Source of the DNA: Parabacteroides distasonis | GTDB lineage: Bacteria > Bacteroidota > Bacteroidia > Bacteroidales > Tannerellaceae | Direction of reading: 5' to 3' | NCBI GenBank assembly: GCA_021531385.1 | Contig: JAFBIR010000001.1 | Location: forward strand, 62,001-126,000 | Length of the DNA stretch: 64,000 bases | Shown: piece by piece, positions 18,368-27,556 of the stretch | Position numbering within the stretch: position 1 is the stretch's first letter | How the letters are laid out: every line of letters starts with the position of its first letter | Program-made: the position numbers and the translations under genes | Notes under the pieces: generated by a model | What the model was told of the DNA's origin: nothing | The model's input: the letters and a program-made list of their open reading frames with translations, nothing else | The model's database searches: none

Positions 18368-20509
18368 TTAGTTTAGATCGACTGACAGCCCCACGCTGAA
18401 AGCGATGCCAGTCGTAAGCGGTGAACTGTAGTAGTAGCGCTTCGGCTTGTAGTTAAAAAGGTTGTCGATGGCGGTATTGATGTTTATGCGACGACCTATT
18501 TTGTGCTGTAGCATGAGTTTCCAGATCGTATAGCCCTGATCGACATCCTTGCGGCCCGACTGTGGTTTACCTTGGTAGCGGCCTGAAAGGATCGTATTGA
18601 GCGAATAGCGTCTTCTAAAATGATGGTCATATCCCACTTTCCAGGTCATCGAGTGGGAGCGAGGCTGGTTGAACTGCGATTGGATCACCTGGCCCGACTC
18701 GTGCATCCACGAGTAGTTAAACTTCATCAGGAGACCCATGTCCATCACATAACCCAGACTTACATCCGTACCCCATACCGTGATGCCCTCCTCGTTGAAA
18801 TAGAGCGAACTGCTCAATGCCTGGTAGGTAGTGCCATTATCGGCATGAAAGCTGTATTTGGTCTCGTCGCCCACACTGTATTTTTCGATGCGAGGATCCT
18901 CTTCCATGACCAGATACCCACCATCGGTGTGTGCTGCATCGACCACCCAGTAACGGCCGACCGTAGTGATACGCTTGTCGAAAAGATTGCAGTAGCCCAT
19001 GAGTGTGAAGCTGTATCGACCATCGAAGAAACGGCCTGTCTGGATGCGCTGCTCCCGTTCGAAGGCCACATTGAAATTATGGCTCTTTTCGGGTTTCAAC
19101 TCCGGATTGCCAATCAGCATAACGCCCATGTTGCCCATGTCGTAATGCATATACATCTCTTTGAGCGAAGGTGCACGAAACCCACTGGCATAATTGGCTC
19201 GGAGTGTGAGCCAAGGGAATTTATAGACCCCGGCCAAACGTTCCGTGAAAGCTTGCTGAGCGGAAGCCGAAAAATAGTCATAGCGCACACTCGCCACCAC
19301 ATTGAGACGGTCGTTGATGTTCCAGTCGAATTGAACATAGCCGTCGATGTTGTTTTGCGCATGGGCTGCATTGTCACGAAACTGATAGGTGGTGAGATAG
19401 TCATGTAGGATATCAGTTCCCATCAAGAGGTTGTTTCTGCCCAACGAGTGACTGTAGAGGGCATGCGCCACATGCTGCCTGTTACTGTAGTCGTGGTCGT
19501 GCGTACGGGTACCCTCGGGCAGATAGTTTGCCTTATCATATTGGTCGTACGCATACGATAATTCCAGTTTGCGTCCGTAGTTCCATGTATAGGTACCTTT
19601 CAGTCCACCGCTGTAGCCATTGAAGCGATAGGCATAGGTGTCGCGTTCGCTGGTGCGATGGAAATAGCTGCCACGGCCCACCAGTGTGAGCCGATCTGAC
19701 GGATGCCATGTCAGTCGCTCTTTGACATGATAACTCTTCTGACCATAGAGGCGACTCAAGTTTGAGTCGTCATTGAGCACTGATTCATCGTAGGGAAGAC
19801 CCTGCTCTTTCTTCAATAACTCGAGGGCAATCTCTTCAGGTGTATAGGCTTTTGGCAAGTCAATAGGGTCTATTTGCGTATATTGGAAATGGGTTTGTGT
19901 ATTCCATTTTCCGCTATTGACCGAAAAGCTGGCCCCATTTCTCCATTCGTTGCCGAAGGTATTGTAGCGCGAATTGATATTTACGCTCCACGGTTCCAAA
20001 CTCTCGCGACTGATGATATTGATCACACCGCCCACGGCATTCGAACCATAGAGTGCCGACGAGGCTCCCTTCACAATTTCGATGCGGCCTACGTTGTCTA
20101 AGTTCATGCGGGTGTAGTCCACATTGTCTAACGTCTCGCCCGCCATCCGTTCGCCATCTACCAGAAAAAGCACGGCATTGCCACCGAAACCACTCATGTT
20201 GAGCGATGTCTCCTGGCTCATGGCTAAACCGAATTCCAGGCCTGGGATCTCCTGCGTCAGCATCTCCTGGATGTTGGTGGCATCCGTCATCTTGATCTCT
20301 CGATGCGTAATGAGACGTGTCACCACTGGTACATCCTTGAGCGCCTTAGGCGTATGAGAGGCGGTCACGACCACCTGATCCAGTTCGAATGTATGATGGA
20401 TCGTGTCGAGGTCAGCACGGGATTGTGCCCAAAGACCACTGGTCAGCGTAGAGAGCACTACACTGACCAGGGACGGATAGGAGAATCGATGTGAAAAGAG
20501 CATGGTCAT
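18368..20509 (-). CDS. TonB-dependent outer-membrane receptor (BtuB/FepA-like)
   Basis: 713 aa with a signal peptide, a TonB-box-like DQVVVTAS near 45-52, a plug domain (ALKDVPVVTRLI, NIQEMLTQEIPGLEF, SSALYGSNAVGGVINI) and a C-terminal 22-strand barrel that ends with an aromatic-rich stretch (FSVGLSVDLN). It imports a siderophore, cobalamin or haem-like ligand using TonB energy. It is the last gene of an operon with M28 peptidase, membrane protein and calycin-like lipoprotein, separated by only 3 bp from the last. No cobalamin riboswitch is visible upstream. The substrate is not identifiable; haem or metal uptake is a guess from the lipoprotein partner. Confidence 0.9.
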   Translation of the reverse strand: MTMLFSHRFSYPSLVSVVLSTLTSGLWAQSRADLDTIHHTFELDQVVVTASHTPKALKDVPVVTRLITHREIKMTDATNIQEMLTQEIPGLEFGLAMSQETSLNMSGFGGNAVLFLVDGERMAGETLDNVDYTRMNLDNVGRIEIVKGASSALYGSNAVGGVINIISRESLEPWSVNINSRYNTFGNEWRNGASFSVNSGKWNTQTHFQYTQIDPIDLPKAYTPEEIALELLKKEQGLPYDESVLNDDSNLSRLYGQKSYHVKERLTWHPSDRLTLVGRGSYFHRTSERDTYAYRFNGYSGGLKGTYTWNYGRKLELSYAYDQYDKANYLPEGTRTHDHDYSNRQHVAHALYSHSLGRNNLLMGTDILHDYLTTYQFRDNAAHAQNNIDGYVQFDWNINDRLNVVASVRYDYFSASAQQAFTERLAGVYKFPWLTLRANYASGFRAPSLKEMYMHYDMGNMGVMLIGNPELKPEKSHNFNVAFEREQRIQTGRFFDGRYSFTLMGYCNLFDKRITTVGRYWVVDAAHTDGGYLVMEEDPRIEKYSVGDETKYSFHADNGTTYQALSSSLYFNEEGITVWGTDVSLGYVMDMGLLMKFNYSWMHESGQVIQSQFNQPRSHSMTWKVGYDHHFRRRYSLNTILSGRYQGKPQSGRKDVDQGYTIWKLMLQHKIGRRININTAIDNLFNYKPKRYYYSSPLTTGIAFSVGLSVDLN

Positions 20510-20512
20510 AAC

Positions 20513-20995
20513 TTACTTCTTGGTACCCGTAAACTTGTTCGAGAAGTCAAAAGGCATGTTGCCATACTTCATGGTGTAGGTCACAGCCACGGCATTCTTG
20601 CTGAACACGGCTGTCAGATTACTCACCGTATAGGCTTTTTCTGCCCCTTGCGCATTGACGACAGTGCCCGTATAGGCATCGAGTTTACCCGTAATGATGT
20701 CCCCATTTTGTGTGAGCGTGATGTTCTTCACGGCCAGTGCAGGATAGGTCATAGCTCCACCCGTAACCTCGGGTATGGTCATCTCGATAGCCGATTCAGA
20801 GGCTTTCTTAAAGATGTAAGTCGTTGTCGAAGTAAAATCTTCGTTCATGACGGTACTAATCTCCTCGCCGGCATACGAACCTACGACCTGTCCTGAGGTA
20901 GCCAACTCAACGACGTCATCGTCATTGCACGAACAAACACCGCATACGATGGTTGCTGCAACCACCATGCTCATCAAAAATTTTTGTATTCTCAT
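20513..20995 (-). CDS. calycin-like surface lipoprotein
   Basis: 160 aa with a lipoprotein signal (CGVCSC, Cys at about 23) and an all-beta body with repeating short strands (GSYAGEEIS, TYIFKKAS, ITGKLDAYTG, YTVSNLTAVFSK). This matches the calycin-like beta-barrel lipoproteins of Bacteroidetes (PF13944 type). Three bp before the TonB receptor start, so the two are translationally close and likely act together as surface ligand-binding lipoprotein plus receptor. The exact ligand is unknown. Confidence 0.7.
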   Translation of the reverse strand: MRIQKFLMSMVVAATIVCGVCSCNDDDVVELATSGQVVGSYAGEEISTVMNEDFTSTTTYIFKKASESAIEMTIPEVTGGAMTYPALAVKNITLTQNGDIITGKLDAYTGTVVNAQGAEKAYTVSNLTAVFSKNAVAVTYTMKYGNMPFDFSNKFTGTKK

Positions 20996-21027
20996 AAAGT
21001 GATTAAATAATATATAATGGATAATTT

Positions 21028-21819
21028 CTATTTCTCTGTGCCTATCGTTTGTGTCTTGTAGTCGTACTCCGAACCGTTGGTACTGTGTGGAATACTAAAG
21101 ATAACCACCATGATCAAGACAGCCAGGGCCACTGCCCATCGGTTGTGCTTCCAACGCATAGAGGCCAGCGCACCCAGGAAAAAGAGGAACGAGATAAGCG
21201 TCTTATTGTCGGTCAGATCAGTACCAAATGGGAAGCCTGTCCACCATGGACCAAATGCCACGTGCTGCATGAGCGGACCCAGCATGAAGCCTCCGATGAA
21301 GAGGGTCACCACCGTAATCTTCAGCCATTTCTGGTAGGCTTGACCTGTCACGACAAGCAGGAAGGTATAAATGGCAAAGAGCATAGCCGCAAACATGAAC
21401 AACACGTGCGGTAATAGGATCCCGACCGGCACATCGTTGCGGAAACGAATCACAAGCGGTTCGCTGGCAGGATAGTCCTGGCCATTGACCGTAATGTAAT
21501 ATTGCAGTTTGCCCGCTACGGGTTGAACCGGCAGAACTGCCTGCCATTCGCCCTCGATCCAGCTGAAATCAGCAGTTGTATAAGGATCGTCGGTTGGATA
21601 ACGACGGTAGTGAATCTCGGCCTTCGCTTCGGCTGGGAGGCCTTTGAGTCGGACAAGTTCATCCTCTTGCACGCCACTTCGTGGCAGTTTGGTCTGATAG
21701 AACTCACCATTCATTTCGATCTTCACCCTCTTCGGGTGTGTGGGTCCAGTCATTCGCTGATAGACGCTGATCACCACTGTCATGAGTATGGCGACGAGCC
21801 AATAGAGTCTTTTCTTCAT
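21028..21819 (-). CDS. integral membrane protein of unknown function
   Basis: 263 aa. An N-terminal TM (about 6-20) is followed by a soluble domain of about 110 residues with beta-strand pattern (KIEMNGEFYQTKLPR, LQYYITVNGQDYP), then at least four TMs (VGILLPHVLFMFAAML and later). The N-domain looks like a periplasmic Ig/FN3-like module. It overlaps the upstream M28 gene by 4 bp (ATGA) and precedes the calycin-like lipoprotein by 32 bp. I do not recognise a named family. Confidence 0.75.
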   Translation of the reverse strand: MKKRLYWLVAILMTVVISVYQRMTGPTHPKRVKIEMNGEFYQTKLPRSGVQEDELVRLKGLPAEAKAEIHYRRYPTDDPYTTADFSWIEGEWQAVLPVQPVAGKLQYYITVNGQDYPASEPLVIRFRNDVPVGILLPHVLFMFAAMLFAIYTFLLVVTGQAYQKWLKITVVTLFIGGFMLGPLMQHVAFGPWWTGFPFGTDLTDNKTLISFLFFLGALASMRWKHNRWAVALAVLIMVVIFSIPHSTNGSEYDYKTQTIGTEK

Positions 21820-23081
21820 TTCTTCGTAGCTTTTAAGTAAACATCAAATTCCTTGATTTCGCCCTCCCGGAGCACCTTCACCTTGACCGTAGTCTCCGGT
21901 TCCAGTTCCGAAAGACGTTCCATGTATTCCTCAATATCCTTGATCGACTTACCATCAATCTCCTGGATAACATCGCCACTACGGATTCCGGCCGCATGGG
22001 CAGGCTTGCCGGGCATCACAATGTCAGCACGCAAACCGGGTGTGTTGCTCGAACCTGTCACATCTGGCATCAGCCCCAATGTCACTTTCAATTTGGCATG
22101 GCTCATCTTGTCACTGCCAGGTACATGAATGAAGTCGGGGGCTACAGGAAGGTTGGAAATTTCCGTGAGTAACCCTTTGGCATAATCCAGCGTCTGCTGC
22201 ATACCGTCATAATTGAGCGTGGCCGGTTTGTCATCAGGGGTGTGATATTCCATGTGACCGCCAGTCGTCAAGTAAAGCACTGGGATGTTGGCGGCTACAA
22301 AGGCAGCCTGATCGCTTGGACCATAACCATCGGCTGTACAGGTCACATGTAGTTGAGTCTCTTCGGCTACACGTTCCGCCATGGCCTTAAAACTCGAACT
22401 GGTACCCGTGCCTGAGACACTGAGGGAATTGTCGCGCATACGTCCCACCATGTCGAGGTTAAGCATCGCCACAATTTGCTTGATATCGGCAGGCAGGTTG
22501 ATGCGCTTGTCATCACTCTGCTTCATCCACTCCACAAAACTCTTCGAGCCCACGATGCCCTGTTCTTCTGCACCAAAAAAGACAAAGATGAGACTTCGTG
22601 GCGAACCCTTTTTCTTGAAATGGCGAGCCAGTTCGAGCAATACGGCATTGCTGCTGGCATTGTCGTCAGCACCTGGATGGACAGCTACCGTGTCCGGACG
22701 ACGTGAGCCGGAGGCTTGGCCACCCATGCCCAAATGATCGTAATGGGCTCCCACCACTATATATTCGTGTTTTAGTTTGGCATCGTGCCCCGGCAATACG
22801 GCCACGATATTGTGCGAGGTGCGTTTCTCTGTTTTACTGAATGTGAAATCCTGATAGTAGCGACTCTGTTTCTCCTTACGGATGGGCTTCATCCCGAGGT
22901 CGCGAAGTTTGCTGACCAGGTATTCCGAGGCCAATGTGTCGCCTGCAGTTGCCGGAAAACGTCCTGAAAGTTTCTCCGAAGCAAGGTACTCGACCACCTG
23001 TTTCATAGGCTCTTGTCGCTGGGCAAAAACCTCCAAGCTAAGCGATAATGCCATGGAAAGTATGAAATAGCTTCTTCTCAT
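21816..23081 (-). CDS. secreted M28 metallopeptidase with PDZ domain
   Basis: 421 aa from the ATG at 23081, just before a signal peptide (LSLEVFAQ); the open frame reaches 23138 but without a start of merit. M28 zinc ligands are seen in order: VVGAHYDHLG, GADDNASS, FFGAEEQG (Glu pair), LNLDMVGR and a His in GHMEYHTPDD. A PDZ-like domain (PGKPAHAAGIRSGDVIQEIDG) forms the C-terminus. Such enzymes are periplasmic aminopeptidases or cyclotransferase-like. It is the first gene of the operon ending in the TonB receptor, which hints that peptide processing is tied to uptake. Confidence 0.9.
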   Translation of the reverse strand: MRRSYFILSMALSLSLEVFAQRQEPMKQVVEYLASEKLSGRFPATAGDTLASEYLVSKLRDLGMKPIRKEKQSRYYQDFTFSKTEKRTSHNIVAVLPGHDAKLKHEYIVVGAHYDHLGMGGQASGSRRPDTVAVHPGADDNASSNAVLLELARHFKKKGSPRSLIFVFFGAEEQGIVGSKSFVEWMKQSDDKRINLPADIKQIVAMLNLDMVGRMRDNSLSVSGTGTSSSFKAMAERVAEETQLHVTCTADGYGPSDQAAFVAANIPVLYLTTGGHMEYHTPDDKPATLNYDGMQQTLDYAKGLLTEISNLPVAPDFIHVPGSDKMSHAKLKVTLGLMPDVTGSSNTPGLRADIVMPGKPAHAAGIRSGDVIQEIDGKSIKDIEEYMERLSELEPETTVKVKVLREGEIKEFDVYLKATKK

Positions 23082-23198
23082 TGTTATGTGTGCGTTAATT
23101 TTGGGCGCAAAGTAACAATGATCCTCTAAATGCGACAATCCCCATTTGTAGTGATTTGTGTGTTTCTACATGATAAGGGGCGAACAGCAGGTGAATGT

Positions 23199-23249
23199 CA
23201 TTGAATGCGGTTCACATACTCCGAGGGTGAAAGACCCCACGGCTCTTTC
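23199..23249 (-). pseudogene. AraC-family regulator C-terminal stub
   Basis: The - strand reads MKEPWGLSPSEYVNRIQ then stop, which corresponds to the last residues of the intact AraC gene at 27557-28456 (GLSPSEYVNGIR). The rest of the gene is absent. It belongs with the operator copy at 23399. Confidence 0.75.
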
Positions 23250-23398
23250 ATTTACAATAGGCTTGGCCATTCAAAAATGCTGTTATTTTATAGCGAGTAT
23301 CCAGGAAGGAGATTTTCTTGCACGTGTATGATTTCTTGTCGGATTTCATAGTTTGGGGATACAATTCCAAAAAACTATTAAGTATCTTTTTATCAATA

Positions 23399-23432
23399 AA
23401 ATTATTTCCATAATCAGGGTAGGGGAGAGAGG
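23399..23432 (+). promoter_or_regulatory. degenerate copy of the AraC-linked operator
   Basis: The core ATTATTTCCATAAT, then GGGTAGGGGAGAGAGG, matches the operators at 25649 and 28526. The -7 box expected 26 bp after GTA is absent, and transposase debris follows, so this copy is probably dead. Confidence 0.7.
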
Positions 23433-23442
23433 AGTTGGATTC

Positions 23443-23537
23443 CTTATAGGCGATGAAGCATATGCAGATATGTGCCTCTATCCTGCGTTCCGTAAAGTGA
23501 AACATCGGACGCATCTCCAGAGTTCCTTTTGATATAC
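23443..23537 (-). pseudogene. transposase fragment (IS1634-like C-terminal motif)
   Basis: On the - strand the residues MRPMFHFTERRIEAHICIC, then FIAYK, match the 'RP-(I/M)-(Y/F)-H, RRI-x-AH' motif near the end of DDE transposases of the IS1634/IS4 group. Nothing else of the gene is visible; the frame runs into the operator copy. Confidence 0.65.
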
Positions 23538-23538
23538 G

Positions 23539-23572
23539 GAAGAAGTTATGAGAAGCTTCTCATAACTTCTTC
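23539..23572. repeat. perfect 34-bp palindrome
   Basis: Left arm GAAGAAGTTATGAGAAG and its exact reverse complement meet at AAGCTT with no loop. It separates two transposase remnants of opposite orientation. It may be a terminal repeat junction or a strong hairpin. Confidence 0.9.
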
Positions 23573-23611
23573 TCGGATGCCAAGAGACTTCTTGATCTGG
23601 CTGGATGTTCC

Positions 23612-23901
23612 GCAAGGGACTTCTCATCCCAGATTGCCCATGTGTCGATGGTTGTCATCAGATACAATATACTGGCGTTAATAAAACGATTGGATGACTA
23701 CGAGACCATTGGAGGATTGTTCGCCGATATATATGAAGGCGTACACGAGCTCACCGTCGTGGAAAAGATCTGGTCATCATTATTGATGTAATAGCAATCG
23801 TGGCTGAGATTTTTACCATTGACGAGAACGAATTGATGGAGCAAATTATACGGGATAACCGCAGGCTCAAGGCCATGCAACTGATCGCTCAGACTGCATA
23901 A
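23612..23901 (+). pseudogene. second transposase remnant, frameshifted C-terminal part
   Basis: The + strand reads ARDFSSQIAHVSMVVIRYN, then KRLDDYETIGGLFADI and HELTVVEKIW, breaks frame near 23770, then continues VIAIVAEIFTIDENELMEQ to a stop at 23901. This is the C-terminus of an IS4-type DDE transposase. It could extend upstream to about 23575. With the stub at 23443 and the AraC pieces it explains the gap 23082-24031. Confidence 0.7.
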
Positions 23902-23982
23902 AACCTAAATCCGAAACTCTTGAGTCATCCTAAAATCAGGCACAAAGTGACGCATTATTCATGGAAATTTATCAGAAGTAAC

Positions 23983-23990
23983 TATTTTTG
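23983..23990 (+). promoter_or_regulatory. -7 box of the DUF6624-like lipoprotein gene
   Basis: Perfect TATTTTTG, 41 bp upstream of the ATG at 24032; the -33 region (TTTA) is weak. Confidence 0.5.
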
Positions 23991-24031
23991 CAACAAAGTT
24001 TAATAATACAGACAGATAAATCGGAATTTGG

Positions 24032-25363
24032 ATGAAGAATGATACTACGATATTCGCATTGCTCTTGCTTGTATTGATAATGGCGGGCTGCAAGACCAAT
24101 CGTCTAACGGAACGAGAACGTTTTGAGAGAAGCGTTCTGAAAGAGTTGCCTTTCAGTGTTGATTCCATGAGTTGGCTTACCTGCGGTGACTTGCCGACAT
24201 TCAGGTTTGCTAATGCTGAATACGCTGATGCCAGGCCAGATGCAGAAATCCGACCCGATGGGGATTATTGGGTTTGCAATATGTTTGATGCGGAGCCGAT
24301 TGTTCATCAGAAAGAAGAAAACATCTGGCGAAACGTGCTAGTGTCCCGTAAGCACCAGCGTGTCGTTTGCATCGACCGCTATCTGCGAAAAGGACGAACG
24401 ATGGGCTATTGCTACATTTTGCAGAGCGAAAGGAAGGAATATCCGACATATGGTACATTCCACTGGGACGTGAGCGACTCTCACAACATCGAGATGGTGG
24501 GGACGATGCTGGACAACTTGAAAGAGTTGGCCTTGAAACGCCGCCAGTTGAATGATGTCTTATGGACATCCCCTGTCTCACAATACGATTACTGGAGGAT
24601 GATTTTTCATGCTGATTCGTTATTTGACACACGCCTCTACGACGAGGCCCGTCAGGTGTATGACCTTGCTTTCTCTGATGACCGTTATATACTTCCAAGC
24701 CAACTTTCTACGACGGCAAATAAGATGACCGCCATAGGTGACACACAAGCGGCGTTGACCTATTTGCGACACCGTCTGGCAATGGAGAAGGATTTTTATG
24801 AAGATGCGTTGACAAGTCCATATACAGAGCTACGCGATACATTTAAGACAAGGAGCCGCCAGTGGCAATACAACCTGGAACTCAAGAAAACGCTGGAAAG
24901 CATCTTTGAGCGTGACCAGTACTACCGATTGCTATGGTCTCAAGCCGTAAAGAACAATCCTGACGATGCCGAACGCAATGAACGGCTTGCACGTCAAGCA
25001 CTCATGACCGACAGTCTGAATCTCGTTCGTGTCGGCGAGATTCTTTCACAGTATGGCTTCCCACGGAAAGAGCAAGTAGGAGATTTTGGCAATCAGGCAG
25101 TTTGGCTTGTGTTCCAACATGCAGATTTGGATTACCAAAAAAGGTTTCTACCGCAATTGGAAGTTGCTGTTTCCCATGGTGATATCGCTCCTGTATTCCT
25201 TGCATTGCTTCGCGACCGCATTGACGTGCGGGAGGGCAGACCCCAGCGGTATGGCACTCAAATCGATGGCAAGGGGAATCTCGCCCCGCTTTTGGATGCA
25301 TCACATGTGAACCAATGGCGACAAGAAGTAGGTCTGCCAGCCATCGAACAGTTTGGTGAATGA
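24032..25363 (+). CDS. DUF6624-like lipoprotein
   Basis: 443 aa with a lipoprotein signal (LIMAGC, Cys20). The N-terminal half has no motif I recognise. The middle is helical and TPR-like (QVYDLAFSDDRY, LRHRLAMEKDFYEDAL). The C-terminal 130 residues carry the DUF6624 signature order: QAVWLVFQHADLDYQKRFLP, FLALLRDRIDVREGRPQRYG and a final LDASHVNQWR. Function unknown. It stands alone with its own promoter, between transposase debris and the AraC-linked acetyltransferase operon. Confidence 0.75.
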   Translation: MKNDTTIFALLLLVLIMAGCKTNRLTERERFERSVLKELPFSVDSMSWLTCGDLPTFRFANAEYADARPDAEIRPDGDYWVCNMFDAEPIVHQKEENIWRNVLVSRKHQRVVCIDRYLRKGRTMGYCYILQSERKEYPTYGTFHWDVSDSHNIEMVGTMLDNLKELALKRRQLNDVLWTSPVSQYDYWRMIFHADSLFDTRLYDEARQVYDLAFSDDRYILPSQLSTTANKMTAIGDTQAALTYLRHRLAMEKDFYEDALTSPYTELRDTFKTRSRQWQYNLELKKTLESIFERDQYYRLLWSQAVKNNPDDAERNERLARQALMTDSLNLVRVGEILSQYGFPRKEQVGDFGNQAVWLVFQHADLDYQKRFLPQLEVAVSHGDIAPVFLALLRDRIDVREGRPQRYGTQIDGKGNLAPLLDASHVNQWRQEVGLPAIEQFGE

Positions 25364-25572
25364 AGTAAGTAAATAAGTTCCGTATCCCTTAAATCTTGAT
25401 TGACGACTAACTCGATGATCTGATAGATTGTGTCACTAAAACAATATTTCAAATGGGAAGATATCTTTATCAAAGACATTGCGTGTGACCATCACAGGAT
25501 AGCCAGTCAATTTTCATTGAAAGAGGCGGTCTGTTAAAATGTAGCATGTACTTTCCCTGTGGTCCTGTCGGG

Positions 25573-25645
25573 TCAAAGCCAGTAATGACACAAGCTCATT
25601 TGTGAATAGGCAAATCCCAGATCGTATGAACCCATCTTATGCTCC
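25573..25645 (-). pseudogene. AraC-family regulator fragment (HTH region)
   Basis: The - strand reads GSYDLGFAYSQMS, close to AYDLGFAYPQHLSRLF of the intact AraC at 27557-28456. The rest is lost. It sits directly next to the operator at 25649, in the same arrangement as the intact module. The remainder of the 383-bp gap 25364-25746 shows no other gene. Confidence 0.65.
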
Positions 25646-25648
25646 AAT

Positions 25649-25714
25649 CCACAAAAATGGTAATTATTTCCATAATAAGGGTAGGGGAGAGAGGTGTTTG
25701 GTGTCGTATTTTTG
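25649..25714 (+). promoter_or_regulatory. AraC-type operator and promoter of the acetyltransferase operon
   Basis: A 46-bp block (CCACAAAAATGGTAATTATT through GGGTAGGGGAGAGAGG, 25649-25694) is shared with 28526-28570. A perfect -7 box TATTTTTG (25707-25714) lies 26 bp after the GTA of the block, the same spacing as in the other copy. No -33 TTTG at normal distance is present, as expected of an activator-dependent promoter. Confidence 0.7.
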
Positions 25715-25746
25715 CATCGTTGAAAGCATAAAATGTAATAGATACG

Positions 25747-26328
25747 ATGACAATAACAGAATTCAAAGCTTACGTAAAGACAGGACAGGCGCTTGATACG
25801 GATGAGATCCATGGGTTTATGCATGAGATGAGCGAAGAGGCTCGTCGTGTCACATTCCGTCTGAACACCGCCTATCATACGGCCGATGAGGTGCGTGAAC
25901 TGCTTTCCGAATTATTCGGTTATCAAGTGCCCCAGTCGCTTCGTGTGTTTCCTCCGCTTTATGCGGATTTCGGAAAGAACATCTCTGTGGGTGAAGGTGT
26001 GTTTATCAATGCCTGTTGCCATTTTCAGGATCATGGAGGAGTGACCCTTGGCGATGGATGTCAGATTGGACACAATGTGGTGTTTGCCACGCTTAACCAC
26101 GAACTACCACCGGAAAGAAGGGGTGTCACCCGTCCTGCCCCTATTGTGTTAGGCAAGAAGGTATGGGTCGGCTCCAACGCCACCATCCTACAAGGGGTGA
26201 CGATTGGCGACAATGCCATTGTAGCCGCCGGAGCCGTTGTGACCAAAGACGTACCAGCCAATACAATTGTCGGCGGTGTCCCGGCACGAGTCATCAAGCG
26301 TATTGACGAATCAATCAAACCTCACTAA
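25747..26328 (+). CDS. maltose/galactoside O-acetyltransferase-like hexapeptide enzyme
   Basis: 193 aa. The N-terminal Mac-like helical region is followed by left-handed beta-helix hexapeptide repeats (ISVGEGVFINACCHFQD, VTLGDGCQIGHNVVFATLNHE). The catalytic His is the one in NHE. The ending IVGGVPARVIKRI is typical of the LacA/Maa/NodL group, which transfers acetyl from acetyl-CoA to sugars or similar acceptors. It is first in a two-gene unit with the aldo/keto reductase and lies downstream of the AraC-type operator. Confidence 0.9.
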   Translation: MTITEFKAYVKTGQALDTDEIHGFMHEMSEEARRVTFRLNTAYHTADEVRELLSELFGYQVPQSLRVFPPLYADFGKNISVGEGVFINACCHFQDHGGVTLGDGCQIGHNVVFATLNHELPPERRGVTRPAPIVLGKKVWVGSNATILQGVTIGDNAIVAAGAVVTKDVPANTIVGGVPARVIKRIDESIKPH

Positions 26329-26362
26329 ATCTCGCAAACAAACTTAATAGTTATATAGAACA

Positions 26363-27373
26363 ATGAAGAAAAGAAAGATTCGTAGCCTAAGTGTCAGTGA
26401 AATAGGAATGGGCTGCATGGGATTCTCACACGGGTATGGTCAAATACCGGCCGCAGGTTATGCAGAAGAAGCTATTCGAGAAGCGTTTGACTACGGATGC
26501 AATTTCTTCGATACGGCAGAAGTATATGGGAAGGAACTGTATTATCCTGGTCATAACGAAGAAATTGTCGGTCGTGCGGTTAAAGGCTTTCGCAATGAGG
26601 TCGTGATCGCTACAAAGCTGTTTATTACACCTGAAATGGTTGAGGATTGCGGTTCTGTTGATGCTGTTGTTCGCAAACATCTTGAACATTCTTTAAAGAA
26701 TTTGCAGACCAGCTACGTGGATTTATACTACCTGCACCGTATCAATATAGCGGTGGATTATTTAGAGGTTGCTCATACGATGGGCAGGCTGATACAAGAA
26801 GGACTTATCCGTGAATGGGGCATCTCAGCAGTGGATAAGGTGCAACTTGAAATGGTGAATGCCATTACTCCTGTTGGAGCAGTGCAGAATATTTACTCTA
26901 TGGTGGAGCGTACCTCTGAGAAGGAAGTGATCCCTTTCTGTGTAGAAAACGGAATTGCGTTTGTGCCGTTCTCGCCGGTTGCCAGTGGATTGTTATCGGG
27001 GAAAATTACACCGACTACAGAATTTGGTCGGGTTGATGACGTGCGAGTATGGGTCCCTCAATTAAAGCAGGAAAACATAATCGGTAACATGCCCATTGTT
27101 GAAATGCTCAAGAAGTTTGCCGCAGAAAAACAGGCAACTCCGGCACAGGTCTCATTGGCTTGGATGCTCAGAAAATATCCTAATGTCGTGCCTATTCCTG
27201 GCTCGAAGAATAAAGGGCGTATCATGGAGAATTTGCGGGCGTGCGAAGTTCAGCTGACAGATGAAGAGTTTAACAGATTGGAGTCCGAACTTGACAGATT
27301 GCCGGTATATGGCACACGTGGCCATGCGGAGACCGATCAGACCTCATTCGGGAATAACTGGTTGAAAAAATAA
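26363..27373 (+). CDS. aldo/keto reductase
   Basis: 336 aa (beta/alpha)8 barrel with the AKR tetrad: Asp and Tyr in FDTAEVYG, Lys in IATKLF and His in LYYLHRIN. The NADPH-binding end has IPGSKNKGRIMENL. It reduces aldehydes or ketones with NADPH in the cytoplasm. The start codon is 34 bp after the acetyltransferase stop, so both are one operon. The substrate cannot be told; in Bacteroidales such genes often sit under AraC regulators with flavodoxin-type partners, as in the module at 28616. Confidence 0.92.
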   Translation: MKKRKIRSLSVSEIGMGCMGFSHGYGQIPAAGYAEEAIREAFDYGCNFFDTAEVYGKELYYPGHNEEIVGRAVKGFRNEVVIATKLFITPEMVEDCGSVDAVVRKHLEHSLKNLQTSYVDLYYLHRINIAVDYLEVAHTMGRLIQEGLIREWGISAVDKVQLEMVNAITPVGAVQNIYSMVERTSEKEVIPFCVENGIAFVPFSPVASGLLSGKITPTTEFGRVDDVRVWVPQLKQENIIGNMPIVEMLKKFAAEKQATPAQVSLAWMLRKYPNVVPIPGSKNKGRIMENLRACEVQLTDEEFNRLESELDRLPVYGTRGHAETDQTSFGNNWLKK

Positions 27374-27439
27374 AATCGCAAGGAGTAAGCCAAACGCAGT
27401 GAAACTCTAATCGCATGATGGCTTCCCCTTTATATCCTA

Positions 27440-27492
27440 CCCTAACGGGATCGAACCATATAATCTGTAGAAAGGTTCGACCTCCGTTGGGG
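27440..27492. terminator. imperfect hairpin between convergent aldo/keto reductase and AraC genes
   Basis: Arms ccctaacgggatcgaacc (27440-27457) and ggttcgacctccgttgggg (27474-27492) pair with two or three mismatches. No clean T-run follows on either strand, so its role as a terminator is probable rather than clear. Confidence 0.5.
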
Positions 27493-27556
27493 TCGATAGC
27501 ATATGCTTACTCTGAACCTTAGCTTAATGAACTATGTGTCCCAATTATTGAAATTC

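Noticed and set aside
27440-27492. GGTTCGA-containing hairpin as a tRNA T-arm
   Set aside because: No acceptor, D or anticodon arms can be drawn around it; it is an imperfect intergenic hairpin.
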